DNA from: Trichosporon coremiiforme | Taxonomy: Eukaryota; Basidiomycota; Tremellomycetes; Trichosporonales; Trichosporonaceae | Direction: 5' to 3' | DNA length: 64,000 nucleotides | NCBI GenBank assembly: GCA_039545355.1 | Contig: BCJJ01000021.1 | Location: forward strand, 682,001-746,000 | Translations under genes and position numbers: made by a program | In this document: positions 44,984-56,800 of the stretch, one piece after another | How the letters are laid out: each line of letters opens with the position of its first letter | Numbering within the stretch: position 1 is the first letter of the stretch | The notes under the pieces: model-generated | The model's input: only the letters and a program-made list of their open reading frames with translations | Databases searched by the model: none | What the model was told of the DNA's origin: nothing

Positions 44984-46083
44984 TGTGTCGTTGTGCCTCG
45001 AGAACGGTGGACAACTCGGATGATGGGTTGAGATGAAGGTGGGTTGAAAGCTGATGCTGATGACAATGCAGCACGAGAAGGCGGAGTGGATGTGCATAAA
45101 GAGGACGTCCGACACGGTAGTCGTCACCTCCGGACGACGTGCACAGCAGCCTGTGTGTTGAGCTCCTATGCGTGAAGGCGGCACAATTGCCTCGCACCGG
45201 CACCTCCGCTGCTGACTGACCCACGAGAACTGACACACATGTGCGAGGCTTGGCTGCGCGTCGTCCGGACCAGCTCACAACAGGTGGGTTGTCCGTCACC
45301 CGCAATTCTCCGGGCATGAAGAGTACTACATGATTGCATCGTCGTGTAAGTATATGGAAGACTAGGAAGTGACGCTTCCAAGTGCAGCAGATCCCGGTCG
45401 CCTGCCCGGCAACGAGACTAAGCAAGTCATCTCTGACGGGCGTCTCGACGCCAACGGTCATGCTGCTCTCAGTCTCGCTGCGAGGGCAGAGCTGCTTGTC
45501 ACCCAAGCATTCCTGGCGAGCGGCATGGCAGGTGATCTTGGCGGTTTCTGTCCGTCAGCCCGGGCTCACGGTGCCGTCTCTGTCCAAGAGCTCACTAGCC
45601 ATAGGCTGGTCCTAATAGTTTGCCTCGGAGACGCAATGAATCCAGTGAATGCGGCAGCGGAACTTGTGGATGCGGTCGAGGCGGCGCTCGTGGAACTTGC
45701 AAAACGCCTCGTACTGGCTCCCATAGGGAAAGAGCAAGAGCATCGCCAGCCGGCACATGATCCAGGGGCGCATGGTGCCGGGTAGGGCGCTGTCGTGGGT
45801 GTTTGGCGATGAGGTTAGTGGCAAGAGTGAAGAGGAGATGCTCTCCATGCTTGACTCAACTGCGAGATCCGAGTGTGTGCGCCGCGTACGCGTGCTGCGC
45901 ACTCTTGCACTGGCGTCGCACTGAAAGGCAGTGGTGGACAGGACGGCAGCAGATGCCGTGCTGTCCGTCACTTGCACACTGGCATTGACGTGTCTGTCCA
46001 TCTCTCATTCTCCACATTCTCCACGTCCAGACCTTACAGTGGGTTCCCCTTGAGCGGTTACAGCTCACCCAAGCCCACCCAGG
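44984..46083. other. Intergenic region with a weak minus-strand coding signal
   Basis: Holds the promoter of the Cys-rich gene. On the minus strand two blocks have C/G third-position bias: 45773-45612 (listed separately) and about 45555-45380 (TCHAARQECLGDKQLCPRSE). The frame between them is closed by two stops, though a GTGAGC...CTGACGGACAG intron-like segment separates them. Confidence 0.35.
45612..45773 (-). CDS. Possible short hypothetical ORF or exon
   Basis: Minus-strand frame from ATG 45773 encodes 53 residues (MRPWIMCRLAMLLLFPYG...HWIHCVSEANY). Codon usage is strongly C/G-ending like the real genes. A second biased block in the same frame lies downstream beyond two stop codons, and I could not find a splice solution that joins both while skipping the first stop. 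It may be part of an unsolved gene or a relic. Confidence 0.22.
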   Translation of the reverse strand: MRPWIMCRLAMLLLFPYGSQYEAFCKFHERRLDRIHKFRCRIHWIHCVSEANY

Positions 46084-46787
46084 ATGTGTCTTCACAATCC
46101 CCAGCGCGCCGAGCGTCGCGTCCACCCTGCCGTCGCCAACTTCGAGCCAGACACGGCCTCGACCTACTCCAACTGGTCCCTTGGCTACCGCCTGCCGAGG
46201 GTGAACTGCTGGGAGGTTAATACTGCCAACGCGCTCCCCGCCATACGCTGGCTCCTGGCTGGAGCGGAGATGCGCCGTGCATCTCTCGCGGCGTACCATC
46301 ATTATGGCTACTGTGCTCCAGGCACTGTTCCGACCAGCGTGCTGCCCTCCATCGGGCGCTTGTTCCTCCCCGCCCGGTCGGACCCCCCGACCTCATCATC
46401 TCGCCGCTCGACGTGCTGCATGCGTCCGTCCCTCCTTCCGTCCCTTCCACCACTCGTGTCGCCCGTACCCTTCGTGCACCTACCTCTCACTGCGGAGCCA
46501 TCTCCGGCCTCTGGCCTATTGGCGTCTGCGACCCGGTCGCTCTCGACGAGACCGACGTCCACGACTCCACGGCCGATGGCTGGGCGGCGACCGAGGAGAG
46601 CCCCGCCCGCCCCCGTCGCGAGGAGGAACGTGTGCTCTTCCATGCCCCCGTGCTCGGGACCCTGATCGTCTTCAATGGCATCAGAACGCCCGGCAATAAG
46701 GCGTTCATGAGCTTGCCCGCTGAAGTCTTGGCGGCCAACTTAGCAGGTGCCTTCGATCCCACCGCCGGCTGGCCCGCTGCTGAGTGA
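46084..46787 (+). pseudogene. Hypothetical protein gene interrupted by a one-base frameshift
   Basis: Two overlapping frames are both clearly coding. The first runs from ATG 46084 (MCLHNPQRAERRVHPAVANF, then NCWEVNTANALPAIRWLLAG and VLPSIGRLFLPARSD). The second continues from about 46383 (DLIISPLDVLHASVPPSV, then VLFHAPVLGTLIVFNGI and FDPTAGWPAAE) to the stop at 46785-46787. They meet at a run of six C (46383-46388), where one extra base would make a single reading frame of about 234 codons. No intron signals are present there. It is either a homopolymer sequencing error or a genuine frameshift mutation. I do not recognise the family. Confidence 0.55.
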
Positions 46788-47192
46788 CACGACCGCGGTT
46801 ACTATGAGGTGCGAGCCTGTCATTGTAAACACTAAGAGCGGGGAGTGGCACGGTGCCAAATTTGCATGGAAGTCTCTTGGTGGACGAGGACGGTGGCTCG
46901 TGTGAAACGAAGCCGTGAGCACTGCGCTTAGCTGGGGAAGGTGGGCGGACAGCGTTTTGCGTTAACTCGCTGGAACATGATATGCATTAATGGCTGGTTG
47001 AGCACCCTCCCTGGTAGCTGGTTGCTCAACACAACGAACTGAGACTATGTACAACTAACAAGGCAGTATCACAAACCGAGCCAAAACTGGAACCATAGTT
47101 AGTTGGGGGAGAGACGAAAAAGAGGAAAACTAGCGAAATTGCGAAATCGCGCAAACTTGAGAAATCGCGAGGCACGAGCAAGAGAAAGGGAA
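46788..47192. other. Intergenic region between convergent genes
   Basis: About 400 bases, with short GCGAAATCGCG-like repeats near 47137-47180. No gene supported. Confidence 0.5.
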
Positions 47193-49300
47193 CTAGACCT
47201 GGCCCCCGAGATTCCTCCTCCCGTTCGGCGCGACGGTCCTCGTGCTGTGTCCGGACCTAGCACCGACAGACCTATGCGACGCACTTGACAGGGGACGCCT
47301 CTGCCTTAACTGCGCTCGCTCCCACTCTCCTTTGACGGGCACGACGGGAACGGCGACCGCCTCAGTCCTATAGCTCGCGTCATCAGCGTAGCGAGCGTAC
47401 ATGTTCCCCGAAGCGTCGTACTCGTAGACCTCTTGCGTATACGCCCTGTCCTTCTTCCCCCTCACCACTTTTCCTACCCCCTTCAGCGCTGTCCGGACCT
47501 CTCCGCCCTTGATCTTCGCGAGACACTGGCTGCCCGAGGCAGAGATCTGCGCGCCGCGCAGAATCTTGGCCCTCTGGACTTGTTTCTTCTCCTCTCGCTT
47601 GAGGGAGGAGTACGCCACTCCGAACAGAGACGTGGAGAACAGGTCGTCCCATACGTTGTCGCGGGGAGGGACGGAGTGGTGGATTCCCGGAATGGGATGG
47701 GGGGAGGCGATGTGCGCCGCAATCAAGGCGTCCAGGTCTGGTTTATTGGTGATGATAGGTTTCGCGGGGACCGGATGAACCGGAGCGTTTGGAGTAGGCG
47801 GGTGGCAGACAGGCTGGTTGGCGGCATAGGCGCGGGGCTGAGGATGAGGCGGGTAGCGACCGTCATACCCGCTGGTCGGAGGGTAGTTTGGCGCCCCAGC
47901 GAGGGGACGAGACTGAGGCCGTTCGCTTGGCGAAATGCCATGTGCAGTAGTGTAACCCTCGGACGTGGGCTGGGACTCGCGCGACGAAGGCCGAGAGTTG
48001 GGATATGCGAGTGGCATCCTCTGTTTCTGGCGCAGATGCTGCGTGCGGAGAGACTGGGTGCGTTGGTCTCCCTGGCCCAGGTCTTGGATGGCGGACTGAT
48101 GGAGTTGAGTCTGGGTGGCAACAGGCTTGGGCCTGGAGTTATGCTGAGGCTGAGCGACCAGCGCAGGCCCTGTGTTTCCATCAGGCAAAGCCATACCTCC
48201 CACCAAGGAAAAGACCAGAGGAACCCGGCCACAGCTCCTGTTCTCCTCGTCATACAAGACGGCATGGGTCGGCGGACCGCGCTCACCACTCTCCTTCCTC
48301 TGCTTCTCCTCCTTCTCGCGCTGGCGTTTCTCGCGCCGGGCCGTACGTTCCTGGGTGAACTGATGTCAGTACGCTTCATAGTCAGCGAACTCACGCCGGT
48401 AGTATCTGTCACGAGCTCGCTGAGGAGCGCAGAATCAACCGATGGTTCAGGTTGCGTCGAATACGTCGTATCGTAGTGCAGAGGGGAGAAGATGTCGGGG
48501 TCGTCTTTGAATTGCGTCTTGGCGCGGGGCAGGGTGTGGTACGCCATGCTGTCGGCGGTGTTGGGAGTGTCGGAGGGAGACTTGATGGAAGTGGATCGAG
48601 ATGAGGCGCGGCGAGCTATCGCGTCCAGCTCTGCCCCGACGTCGGTGTATCCGCAAAGAGCCTCTTGGCTGGTCACGTCTGGGGTCGAGCACACCGTGAG
48701 CTGTTGAGAGGAGGGTTGATGGATGTGGAAGTCGATCCTTTCCCTTGAGGTGTTGCCACTCGTGTTGGTGCTGAAGCTGATCTCGGGCGAGGAAGCGGCA
48801 CGCTCGAGCGCAGCGAATGGCGTGAGGTTGAGGGGCGGCGGCCGCAGAAGGTTCCTAGAGGGAGTCGGGGTTGATGGAGAAGGAGAGGGAGAAGGGCGTG
48901 AGTTGATGATGGGAGAGGGAGTGGGCGAAGTTGAAGTGTGGATACGCGGGGTGGTAGGTGGCTTCAAAGCACAGTTCAGGTCCCTACAGGGCTGGCCGCC
49001 GGGAGAGCGGGGACAGTTACCTTGGCACTGGGGCCATGGAAGCTGCTCTCCAGTCGCCGTTGACTCGCGGGTGCGGGGTGACACTGGAGGGAGAGGAATG
49101 TGGGCCGCCGAAGGAGTGTTCGAAGACGACCTGTGTGGAGCAGTAGAAGAGAGAGAGGGCGAAGGCCAAAGTACCGGCCCAGACGCAGTAATCAGCGCCA
49201 ACTGGCTTGGCGCGGCGTACTGAATCGCGGGAGGCTCGGCGTGAGGATGGGGAGGGTTGGGGGGATTGAGGAGACGTTGGAGACGTTCCTCGACCGACAT
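47193..49300 (-). CDS. Disordered Pro/Ser-rich conserved hypothetical protein, 687 aa
   Basis: Two minus-strand exons, 49300-48395 and 48350-47193, over a 44-nt intron (GTGAGT...ACCCAG), join in frame. The N-terminal ~290 residues are Pro/Ser/Thr-rich with a CQGNC...CRDLNC cysteine patch near residues 90-110. At the splice site a charged helix (RTARREKRQREKEEKQRKE) begins. It runs into LYDEENRSCGRVPLVFSLV and GGMALPDGNTGPALV, which looks like the only compact motif in that half. A second ordered block near residues 500-600 (PDLDALIAAHIAS, DDLFSTSLFGVAYSSLKREE) contains basic helices. No membrane segment or signal peptide. Function unknown; possibly a cytoskeletal or signalling scaffold, but that is speculation. 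Confidence 0.75.
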
Positions 49301-50093
49301 TGGAGAGAAGAAAGGAGTGATGATGAGAGTCGGACTTGCGTTAGTTGTGTCAAGCAGCTAGTGAGCGGCGAGGCGAGACAGTCAGTCCATCAGCGACAGT
49401 CAGCGGAGTCAAGGGAGGCATGAGGGGGGAGATACACGCAGGCAGGAGGTGAGAGGACGGCTTGCACACATCAAGAGTCATGGATGCTGGAACGGGTGTG
49501 TGTATTCCAGTGCCACACTGCAAGGCGGCTGGCATGTGTTCATCATCGAGGCCATGTGCTTCCAGAATGCCAAGACTCACACCACGCTCGAATCAGAATT
49601 AATGCGGCTCCGTATAGCACATACAGCATCAGACCTGAGGCAGGTCCTGCTGTCGTTTGAGACATGAGTTACATGTTTTCTCGCGTATCGGTGTCTCGGC
49701 CCACTACCTGGCATGCCGTATTCGAAACTGCAAGTTCAGCAAGTGTCCTGCCGTTAGTCCATCAGTGAGGCAGTGGCACTCTATCATCGCACAAATGGAG
49801 CGAAGGCGCAAAGTGATAGACAATGCGCGGAAGAATGAGAATCGATGAAAGAATCCCTGGTTAGCGCCACTAGCCCAGGAGGTTTGTCCATCACTATCGA
49901 TGGCAGTCGAGCTCGACTCCTGTCTCCTGCGATTCGTCAGTTTAGGCGGGCGCACTCATTGCTTCACACTGCTTCACAACCACCATGTTCGCTGTCGCTC
50001 GCACCCAATCGCTCCGCTCGTTGCGCGTCCCCCGTCCTAAAATCCAATGCTGCATGAATACAACTCTATCAATGATTAGACTTCTGAGATCTT
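49301..50093. other. Intergenic region between two minus-strand genes
   Basis: About 790 bases with no gene supported. It should include the promoter of the 687-aa protein gene and the 3' end of the carrier gene. Confidence 0.45.
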
Positions 50094-51434
50094 TTACCAG
50101 AGCTTGTTCATGGCGGCAAGCGAAAGCTCGACGCCGACGAACGTCGCCGCGTTGGCGGGGAAGGCACGGGCCATGGCAGGGCCGAAGCCCTTCCAGAGGG
50201 CGCCGATGCCGTCCTGGGCGATGAGCTTGCGGGCGCAGTCCATGAAGCCCGAGTACGTGCCCTGGGGCGCGGACTGGAGGCGCGACTTGATCGTGTCGGG
50301 GGGGATGGCGAGGGCCCACATGGCGACACCGGCCGAGCCACCGGCGAACATGACGGCAGGGAGGGAGAGGGGAGCGGCAACGGCTTCGCCAGTCTTGGGG
50401 TCGATCGTGGGCGCGCCAGACAGCTTCTTCTTGACGACCTCGTACGTCAGGAAGTAGACGGCCGAGCCGGGTCCGTCACGGGCGAGCGTGGCACCGGTGC
50501 CGCGGAAGATCGACTTGAGGCCGCCCTCGGCGTACAGCTTCTTCACGACGTCGGCGGGACCAGTGTACGCCGGCTTGCCGCCCTGGCCCTGGACCTGGAG
50601 AAGGACCTTGATGCGCTCAGCGGGGGCAGCGACAAAGGTGGCGGGGACGGCCGAGAAGAAACCGGCGAACGCGAGCTCGGGCATCGTGAGCGCCTCCGAC
50701 TTGCGCTCGGGCGTGAGCGCGTAGACGATGCGCTTGCCGACATCGTAACCCTGTACGTCAGCGGAGGTTCAAGCGGAGGCGCGGCGGAGTGGAGGCCAAG
50801 GCCGATCGGGAAATTGGCGGCATCACCATAGTACCGGACATCCAGACCGGGAAAATGGAGACGCATTTCTGGCGAATGCACAAGACGGCTGCGCGGCACC
50901 CCGCTGAGCCCCGGGGTCTCCTGAACAGCACATGAGGACCCCGCATCACGAGGGTGCAAACGCGGATGGTAGATTGGCTGCTGGCCCCGATTTGCCTATC
51001 TGCCCGATTCGCCGACGGCAATGGTCTGTGTCTATTCCGATCGCCAGTTCCCAGCACCACCGAGCCGGCTATTGATGCAGACTCACCCAGAAGGAGATGG
51101 CGAAGATCGGAGTAACACCGAGGAGAGGAGGGGTGATACCACGGTAGAGACTGTGTTGGTAAGCTGGCTGCAATCACGCGACTGGCAGCAAAGGACTAGC
51201 CACTTACCCCTTGAGACCATCACGGGCCAGAGTCTTCTTGACAACGTCGATGGCGCCAGTGTAGGTTCCGGGGGGCGCGGTCTGGAGACGGGTCTTGGTC
51301 AGGTCGAAGGGGTGACCGACGAGGACGGCGCAGACACCACCGAAGCCGCCGGAGAGGAACGACTTGATGGGGTCGACGGTCGACTTCTGGTCGGCGACCT
51401 GCTCGGCCTTGATGTCGGAGGCTTCGTCAGACAT
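50094..51434 (-). CDS. CRC1: Mitochondrial carnitine/acylcarnitine carrier (SLC25 family)
   Basis: Three minus-strand exons, 51434-51208, 51150-51087 and 50750-50094, give 315 aa, the usual length. The three mitochondrial carrier repeats have signatures PFDLTKTRLQ, PAERIKVLLQ and PPDTIKSRLQ; the latter two are characteristic of carnitine/acylcarnitine translocases. FAISFWGYDVGKRIV spans the second splice site, and the segment RNA-encoded by exon 2 reads LYRGITPPLLGVTPIF. Role: exchange of acylcarnitine for carnitine across the inner mitochondrial membrane, needed for using peroxisomal acetyl units and fatty acids. Intron 2 is 336 nt, long for this window. Ornithine-type carriers are the nearest alternative but lack these signature variants. 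Confidence 0.9.
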
Positions 51435-52425
51435 GGCTGGTTTCGGAATGGTGAAGGCTGTCGGGGAGAGGGCTGCTCGTACTTTACGCTTGAAGCGTTG
51501 GCGTTGTGGTTGATGGACGGCGAAGGCGACGAGGAAGGCAAGGAAGAAGAAAAAGAGAAAGTCGTGTCCGGTCTGGATATAGGCAAGCTGGGTGCGGCCA
51601 GTGCCGAGGGTGAGGGTGAGGGTGAGAGTGAGGGTTATGGGGGCCGGTGCTACGCTCGGGGGTGAGGCTCGGCTATTGGTCGCTCAAAGTGCCCACACCA
51701 TGAGTTGTGACGCGATTTGGTTCCGCCCCGCCTTGAAATCCTGGGCCCCCGATCACTCGGTATCTGCGTAACCGGGAAAAGCGCACCCAGCATATCTTGG
51801 GCCAAAGGATGTCACCTAACGCTGGCGTGTCAGATCACTCGAACGGCGCCCGCCGCTTAGGCGTAGTCAACCGTTGTCATGTCATCGTTCGCCTTAAGCT
51901 CAACGTCGAGTGGATCTGGTCTGATGGCATGCGACTGTCCTTTGTCGATGCCGACCATAACTCCGACACGAGCCGCCTCCACTCTCTCTCTCCATTCAAG
52001 GAATTCCTCCACCCAGGTCTCGCGACTCGTCAATTGCACGCGCCGTCGCTTAAAACCACACCCTCCACCCGCGTCATCCGCATCCGCACCCAATCCTCCG
52101 CCCTGCACCCAACTCAGTCCAAGCCCCATCGAGGTCCCAGGCACCGAGGAACGCGTTCGTGACGACGGTACGCATCACGTGATGCGCCTCATTGTACACG
52201 CGGAAGACAGGTGACTCTCGCGCGGTTTTGCTTCCGACAGAGTGGAGCAGGTCCAGGCTCTTTGCCGCCAGATCGGGCGAGTAAGGGGCGTGTGACGGAT
52301 GGCGTGTGGAATCGGGGGCAAGCCAAATAATGTCGGCATCTGGCGCACCGATAGCGCTATCGCATGTCTAGCTGACCTCACTTCTACCCTTTCTCACACT
52401 CAACCTAACTCCAGTCGCCACTGCC
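51435..52425. promoter_or_regulatory. Divergent promoter region between CRC1 and a membrane-protein gene
   Basis: About 990 bases between outward-facing genes. It includes GGGTGA repeats at 51607-51640 in the presumed CRC1 leader or promoter. No coding sequence supported. Confidence 0.45.
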
Positions 52426-53852
52426 ATGTCCCTCACCACAGGCGGCAAGGACTCGAGCGAGAACACGCTCCTGCCCCGCCGCGCGGGACAGCGAGTGACT
52501 TACGGCGCCGTGCCGGCGCTCCAGGTCGAGCCGCCGAGCATCCGCGACAGCGGCTCTGTCACGCCTAGGCCGTTTGCAGGCTTCGCGGCGGAGGAATACG
52601 ATGACGGGCTCGACGACGAGGATGAGGCCCAGCTGCGCAGTCGTGAGTTTTCTCGTTCTCAGTCGAACTGACTGCAGTGAGCTGGCAGGTCCTGAAATGG
52701 GTGTACATGCTCGTCCCGCTCGCGACGCTGGTCTTCTTCGCCGGCCTCGTCGCCCTCGTGACCTGGGGATGGTGCGTAGCTCATATGTCACCCAAGAAAA
52801 GCTAACAGCAGGCCGCCATCCCTCGAAGAGCGCAAGGCGGGACAGACGTACCCGCACCCGTTCTACTGGAAGGCGTTCTCGATCGGCGTCTTTGCGTCGA
52901 TCACGGTCCAGGCGCTTCGCGTGCCTACGTTCCTGGCAACGAGTGCACTGCGTATCTCGCCCGGCAGCGCCGTCATTCTTTCCACGATCATTAGCACAGC
53001 ACTGAACGAGGCGCTCCGCCTCCTCTCCGTGCCCTTAACGACGCCGAGCCCGACGTCAGGCTTCCATTCGAGCTTCTGGCTCGGCCTTGGGTGGGGAACG
53101 GCAGAGACAGTCTGGGGCATTGTGCAGGGGTACGAGCAACTGGCTTTGTATCAGGATGTGCTGGGCGACGCGGCACCGCAGGAGTGCGGCGCGTGTGCCT
53201 GGGACGCGGAGGACGCGGACGAGACCTATGACGAGTTCCCGAACTCGCCGGTCAGTGAAGAGGAGGTGCTGCTCGAGGAGGAGGAACTCGAGAGGCGTGT
53301 AGAGGTACTCGAAAACATGCGTGCGCGCAGAGGTGAGCTGATGCGCTTCCGGCGTAGCTGACATGCAGAACTCGAGGACGTCATGAACGTGCCCTTCCCT
53401 GTAAGCTAAGTAGCTCGCAAGAAGCTAACCGCAGCTCATCCCGCTCCCGCTGCATATCCTCTGGCGCATCGACACGCTCCTCCTGAACCTGGGCTTGACG
53501 CTGATTCTGAGCGCGTTCTACTTCGACTCGGCGCCGTTATACCGCCACCATCCGCGTCCCGCCGTCGGAGGCGTCGACCCGACCGGCTTCAACTTTGGCG
53601 GCATCGCGCGCTCGTGGCCGCCAGCCTCGCCCCAGCCGGAACCGAGCCGCTGGCTCCCCCTCGTTTGGGCATTGGTCACGCTGCTCCACGTCGCGCTGAA
53701 TCTGACCTGGAAAGTTGTCGGGCGAGTCGGTGTTGGTGCAGTTACCTGGGGCGTGAGTTTCACGTGAAAGACTGAAACTGACATAACAGGGACTCATTGT
53801 CGCGCTTGGAAGTGTCTTTGCCGGCCTTGGGGCTTGGGGCGGGCTCGTGTAA
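52426..53852 (+). CDS. Fungal multi-pass membrane protein of unknown function, 414 aa
   Basis: Six exons (52426-52642, 52678-52771, 52812-53332, 53369-53400, 53435-53752, 53790-53852) with five introns of 34-40 nt join in frame throughout. The first ~75 residues are soluble and end in an acidic EEYDDGLDDEDEAQ patch. Hydrophobic segments follow: VYMLVPLATLVFFAGLVAL (about 81-104), FYWKAFSIGVFASITVQAL, SAVILSTIISTALNEALRLL and SSFWLGLGWGTAETVWGIV. An acidic cytosolic-type loop with EEEVLLEEEELERR (about 215-277) comes next, then LLLNLGLTLILSAFYF, LPLVWALVTLLHVALNLTW and a final GLIVALGSVFAGLGAWGGLV. Six or seven membrane spans are likely. I do not recognise a named family or catalytic motif. 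Confidence 0.85.
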
Positions 53853-56800
53853 GAGTGTATCGCATGCATCGGTGTATAGTAGCGACGCGGTGGCACAGTC
53901 TGAGCGTGAGTCGGGTGGGAGAAGCTGCAGCGCTCGTGTGTATAGGCTGGGTGAGTGTCGCGCAGGAGGTATCAGTGAGCAAGCATCGGCGTGAGAGCAC
54001 AAGCGATCTGGCGCAGCTGTGGGCGATATCACGTTGACCCATGACAGGCATGTTGTCTAAGCCGCGGGCCCAGGGCGGGACTAGGAAGATGTCGAGTCAC
54101 TGGTTCATCGCCAGTCCTCTTTCTGCCTTGCAGAGTCTTACACCGGAACCGGACCCGCCGCGAGAGCACATGAAGAACTGGAGGCACGAGCCAGCGTCTT
54201 GGTCCGCACCAGATACGTGCCTACTGTAGCTGGCTGGCTGAAGCCGCCTGGCAGGACCAGGCGACCAGGTGCCGATGTCTTGGCTCTTCTGTTAATCTCA
54301 CTGCAGCAGTAATGGCTGCAGCGCGAGAAGGCACCGTAATGACCCTAAGAAAGCATATTTAGAGTTTGCAGACCAAGATGTCAGCAAGGGTGAGTCAGGC
54401 GTGAGCTTTTCGTAGGTCGCCCTAAGTCCTGGCAATAAGTTGGTGAGCTGGTCAGACGCAATCAGTCTGCAATGACCTGTTCAGGTTGGCGATTCAGACA
54501 GGCTCAAGCTCAAGCCAAGGTTGAGGGAAGGCACCCTCCGCCGCGGGGTAAGCAAGCACCAGATAAGCGTTGTCGTGCGCTTCCAAATGGACATCTGATA
54601 TGGCGGTGACAGTTCTAGCGAGTGGCGGCGCCCCCTTCGGCGTGGTGGGTTGCGCCGCTTCGGGGTGGTCGACGCCGAAAATCAAGACACCCGCCCAGCG
54701 TGGCGCTGCACGTGCGCACGAAGCAGGCTGGGCATATGGCTGTCGCCTGAATGTGCAAAAGAGCGTTCGCATACAATACCACGCCCTGTATGGTGGGTTG
54801 GGAGAGGAGAGGATGAAGCCACGGGCCGCTGTCGACGAGCAGAAATGTTCCCACGCGCTGCCCTCGTGCTACCTGCGTGCTCTATCCATGTTTGCTTTAG
54901 GCCCAGCCTCACCCACAAAGAGTGTCAAGAGAACCGTAAGATCCTGTGCTGAAAGAGAGGGCCCTTCAAACCGATCACCGACAAAGAGGGACAGAGGGAC
55001 AGAGGAACGGAGGAATGGACGCTCACAGAGCCTGTGGAACAGGAAGGGTCGCGGGGGTCTGCGAACTGGGGTGCTCCAGCACGTGTTGTGTCCCTTGGTA
55101 TGAACGGGAGATCGCCGGGGGGCCGGAGCCCTTGGGATGGGTGCTGGGCTGCTGCTGTCCCGCCTGAGCGCCTGATCCCCTCCTGCAGGCGCAGCAATGC
55201 TAGGCCAGACTTTGTGTGCGGCGGCTGCGGCTGAGATGGTCTTGTGAGCGGTGGAAGTGGTGCTCCAGATGTCGAACAGGTCTCGGTAGGTTTGGAAAGA
55301 AGTTCTGTGAAGAGAAGAGCGTCTGGCTCAGACACAAAAGCTGTCGCTGGTCAAGCATAGATAGCGCTTGAGCTAAGCTGAACGACGACAAACTGGCTAG
55401 ACCAATGACTGCTATTCGGTGGAAACCTCTTCCTCCAGAACCTCTTCACATTGTCTCAAGGTTGTCTGGGCAGTCATAGAAGGAAGTGCCTCTCCCCAGG
55501 TCACCTAGGGCCAGGTAAACCATGTTCTCTGTGGTCCACTGAGAGGTTTGGAATTTGCAACCACCTCGCACTTCTCCGTAGCCGCACATGGCCTTTCCAG
55601 GTTCGGTGAGCAGGACAGAGTACAGCCCCGCGGCGTGGCGACCGCCCACGGCGGAGACTGAGGCGCCAAGGAGCACAACGCCACGCAAGGAACGAGGGTC
55701 GGGGGCTTGCGTATCTCGACGAAGAGTTCTGGTACTCCGGGGGATTGCGCTAATGCTGACCTGACTTCTGTAAGCTTGGCGGACGGAAGAGCGACCTATG
55801 AGCAACTCAGGCAATCGCATACGAGGGTGACAGGAGTTCTTGCACCGTCAAAGAGCGTCGAGAGGAGCCTGTGCACCTGGGACACTGAGAACAGAGGCCA
55901 TGAGGGACTCGGGACACCATCAAGACACGATCAATGTGATAAGAGTTGCCCAGCGGAGCCAGCTGAGTCCTCAAGAATCGAGATATTGACGCCTTAGGCA
56001 CTGAGACCAAATACATGTTAAACTCAGCTCCGCAGTCACAGAAGAGCGTCGATGACGAGGTTATTGTGCATAAAGGCTGCTCTGGGTCAGGACGCGCAGG
56101 ACGGGCAACTCAATGGCTTCGGTAATGGTACCGTGGGAGTATTCCAGCGAAAACAGAATGATGCCGCGGCATACATCACTGCTCTCCACGAGAGAGACAT
56201 GAATACGATGCTGTGCAGACTCTCACATATCAGGAGAATTAATTTCAATACACGAGCGAGACATTGCACAGGAATGCCATGCCTGGGAGGAATGGGACAC
56301 TGAAAAGAGGAGCGCGAGGAGAGCAAGAGCATAGCGAGATACGAAGGACGTCAGGAGCAGCAACGGAGGTGGGGCCGTGCAAGAGCACTGCAAAGGTCAG
56401 GACAAATATAGTGCCTCAACAAACAATAGGCTTTTGGGACGGTTACGAGACGGTGGCCAGAGTCAGTGAGCAGTCACTGTTCGGGCCGCGGCGAGCAGTG
56501 ATCCTCGCTGCTGTCATACGGCATGGCCAAGTGCTGGTCTCTGGGTAAACTCTCGCCAGAGCACCCAGCACGACCACCTGGCAAAGCTTAGAGCTCGAAA
56601 AAGACCAGCAAAGGCAAACAACTGCAGGACTCACGACTCCCAGCGAACGTCTGGTTACGCTAAGCATACGGCCATGAATGCGACTGTGATTCATGACATT
56701 CCGGTGTGGTGGTCGCATAACTCCGCATTATTAACACGCATTCAGTACTGTGGTGGTGGCGTCTGGCTGTGCTGAGCATGCACTGCATCCACTAGGCTGA

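Noticed and set aside
51607..51640. GGGTGA repeats resembling telomeric sequence
   Set aside because: Only a few imperfect units, located in a promoter between two housekeeping genes; not telomeric.
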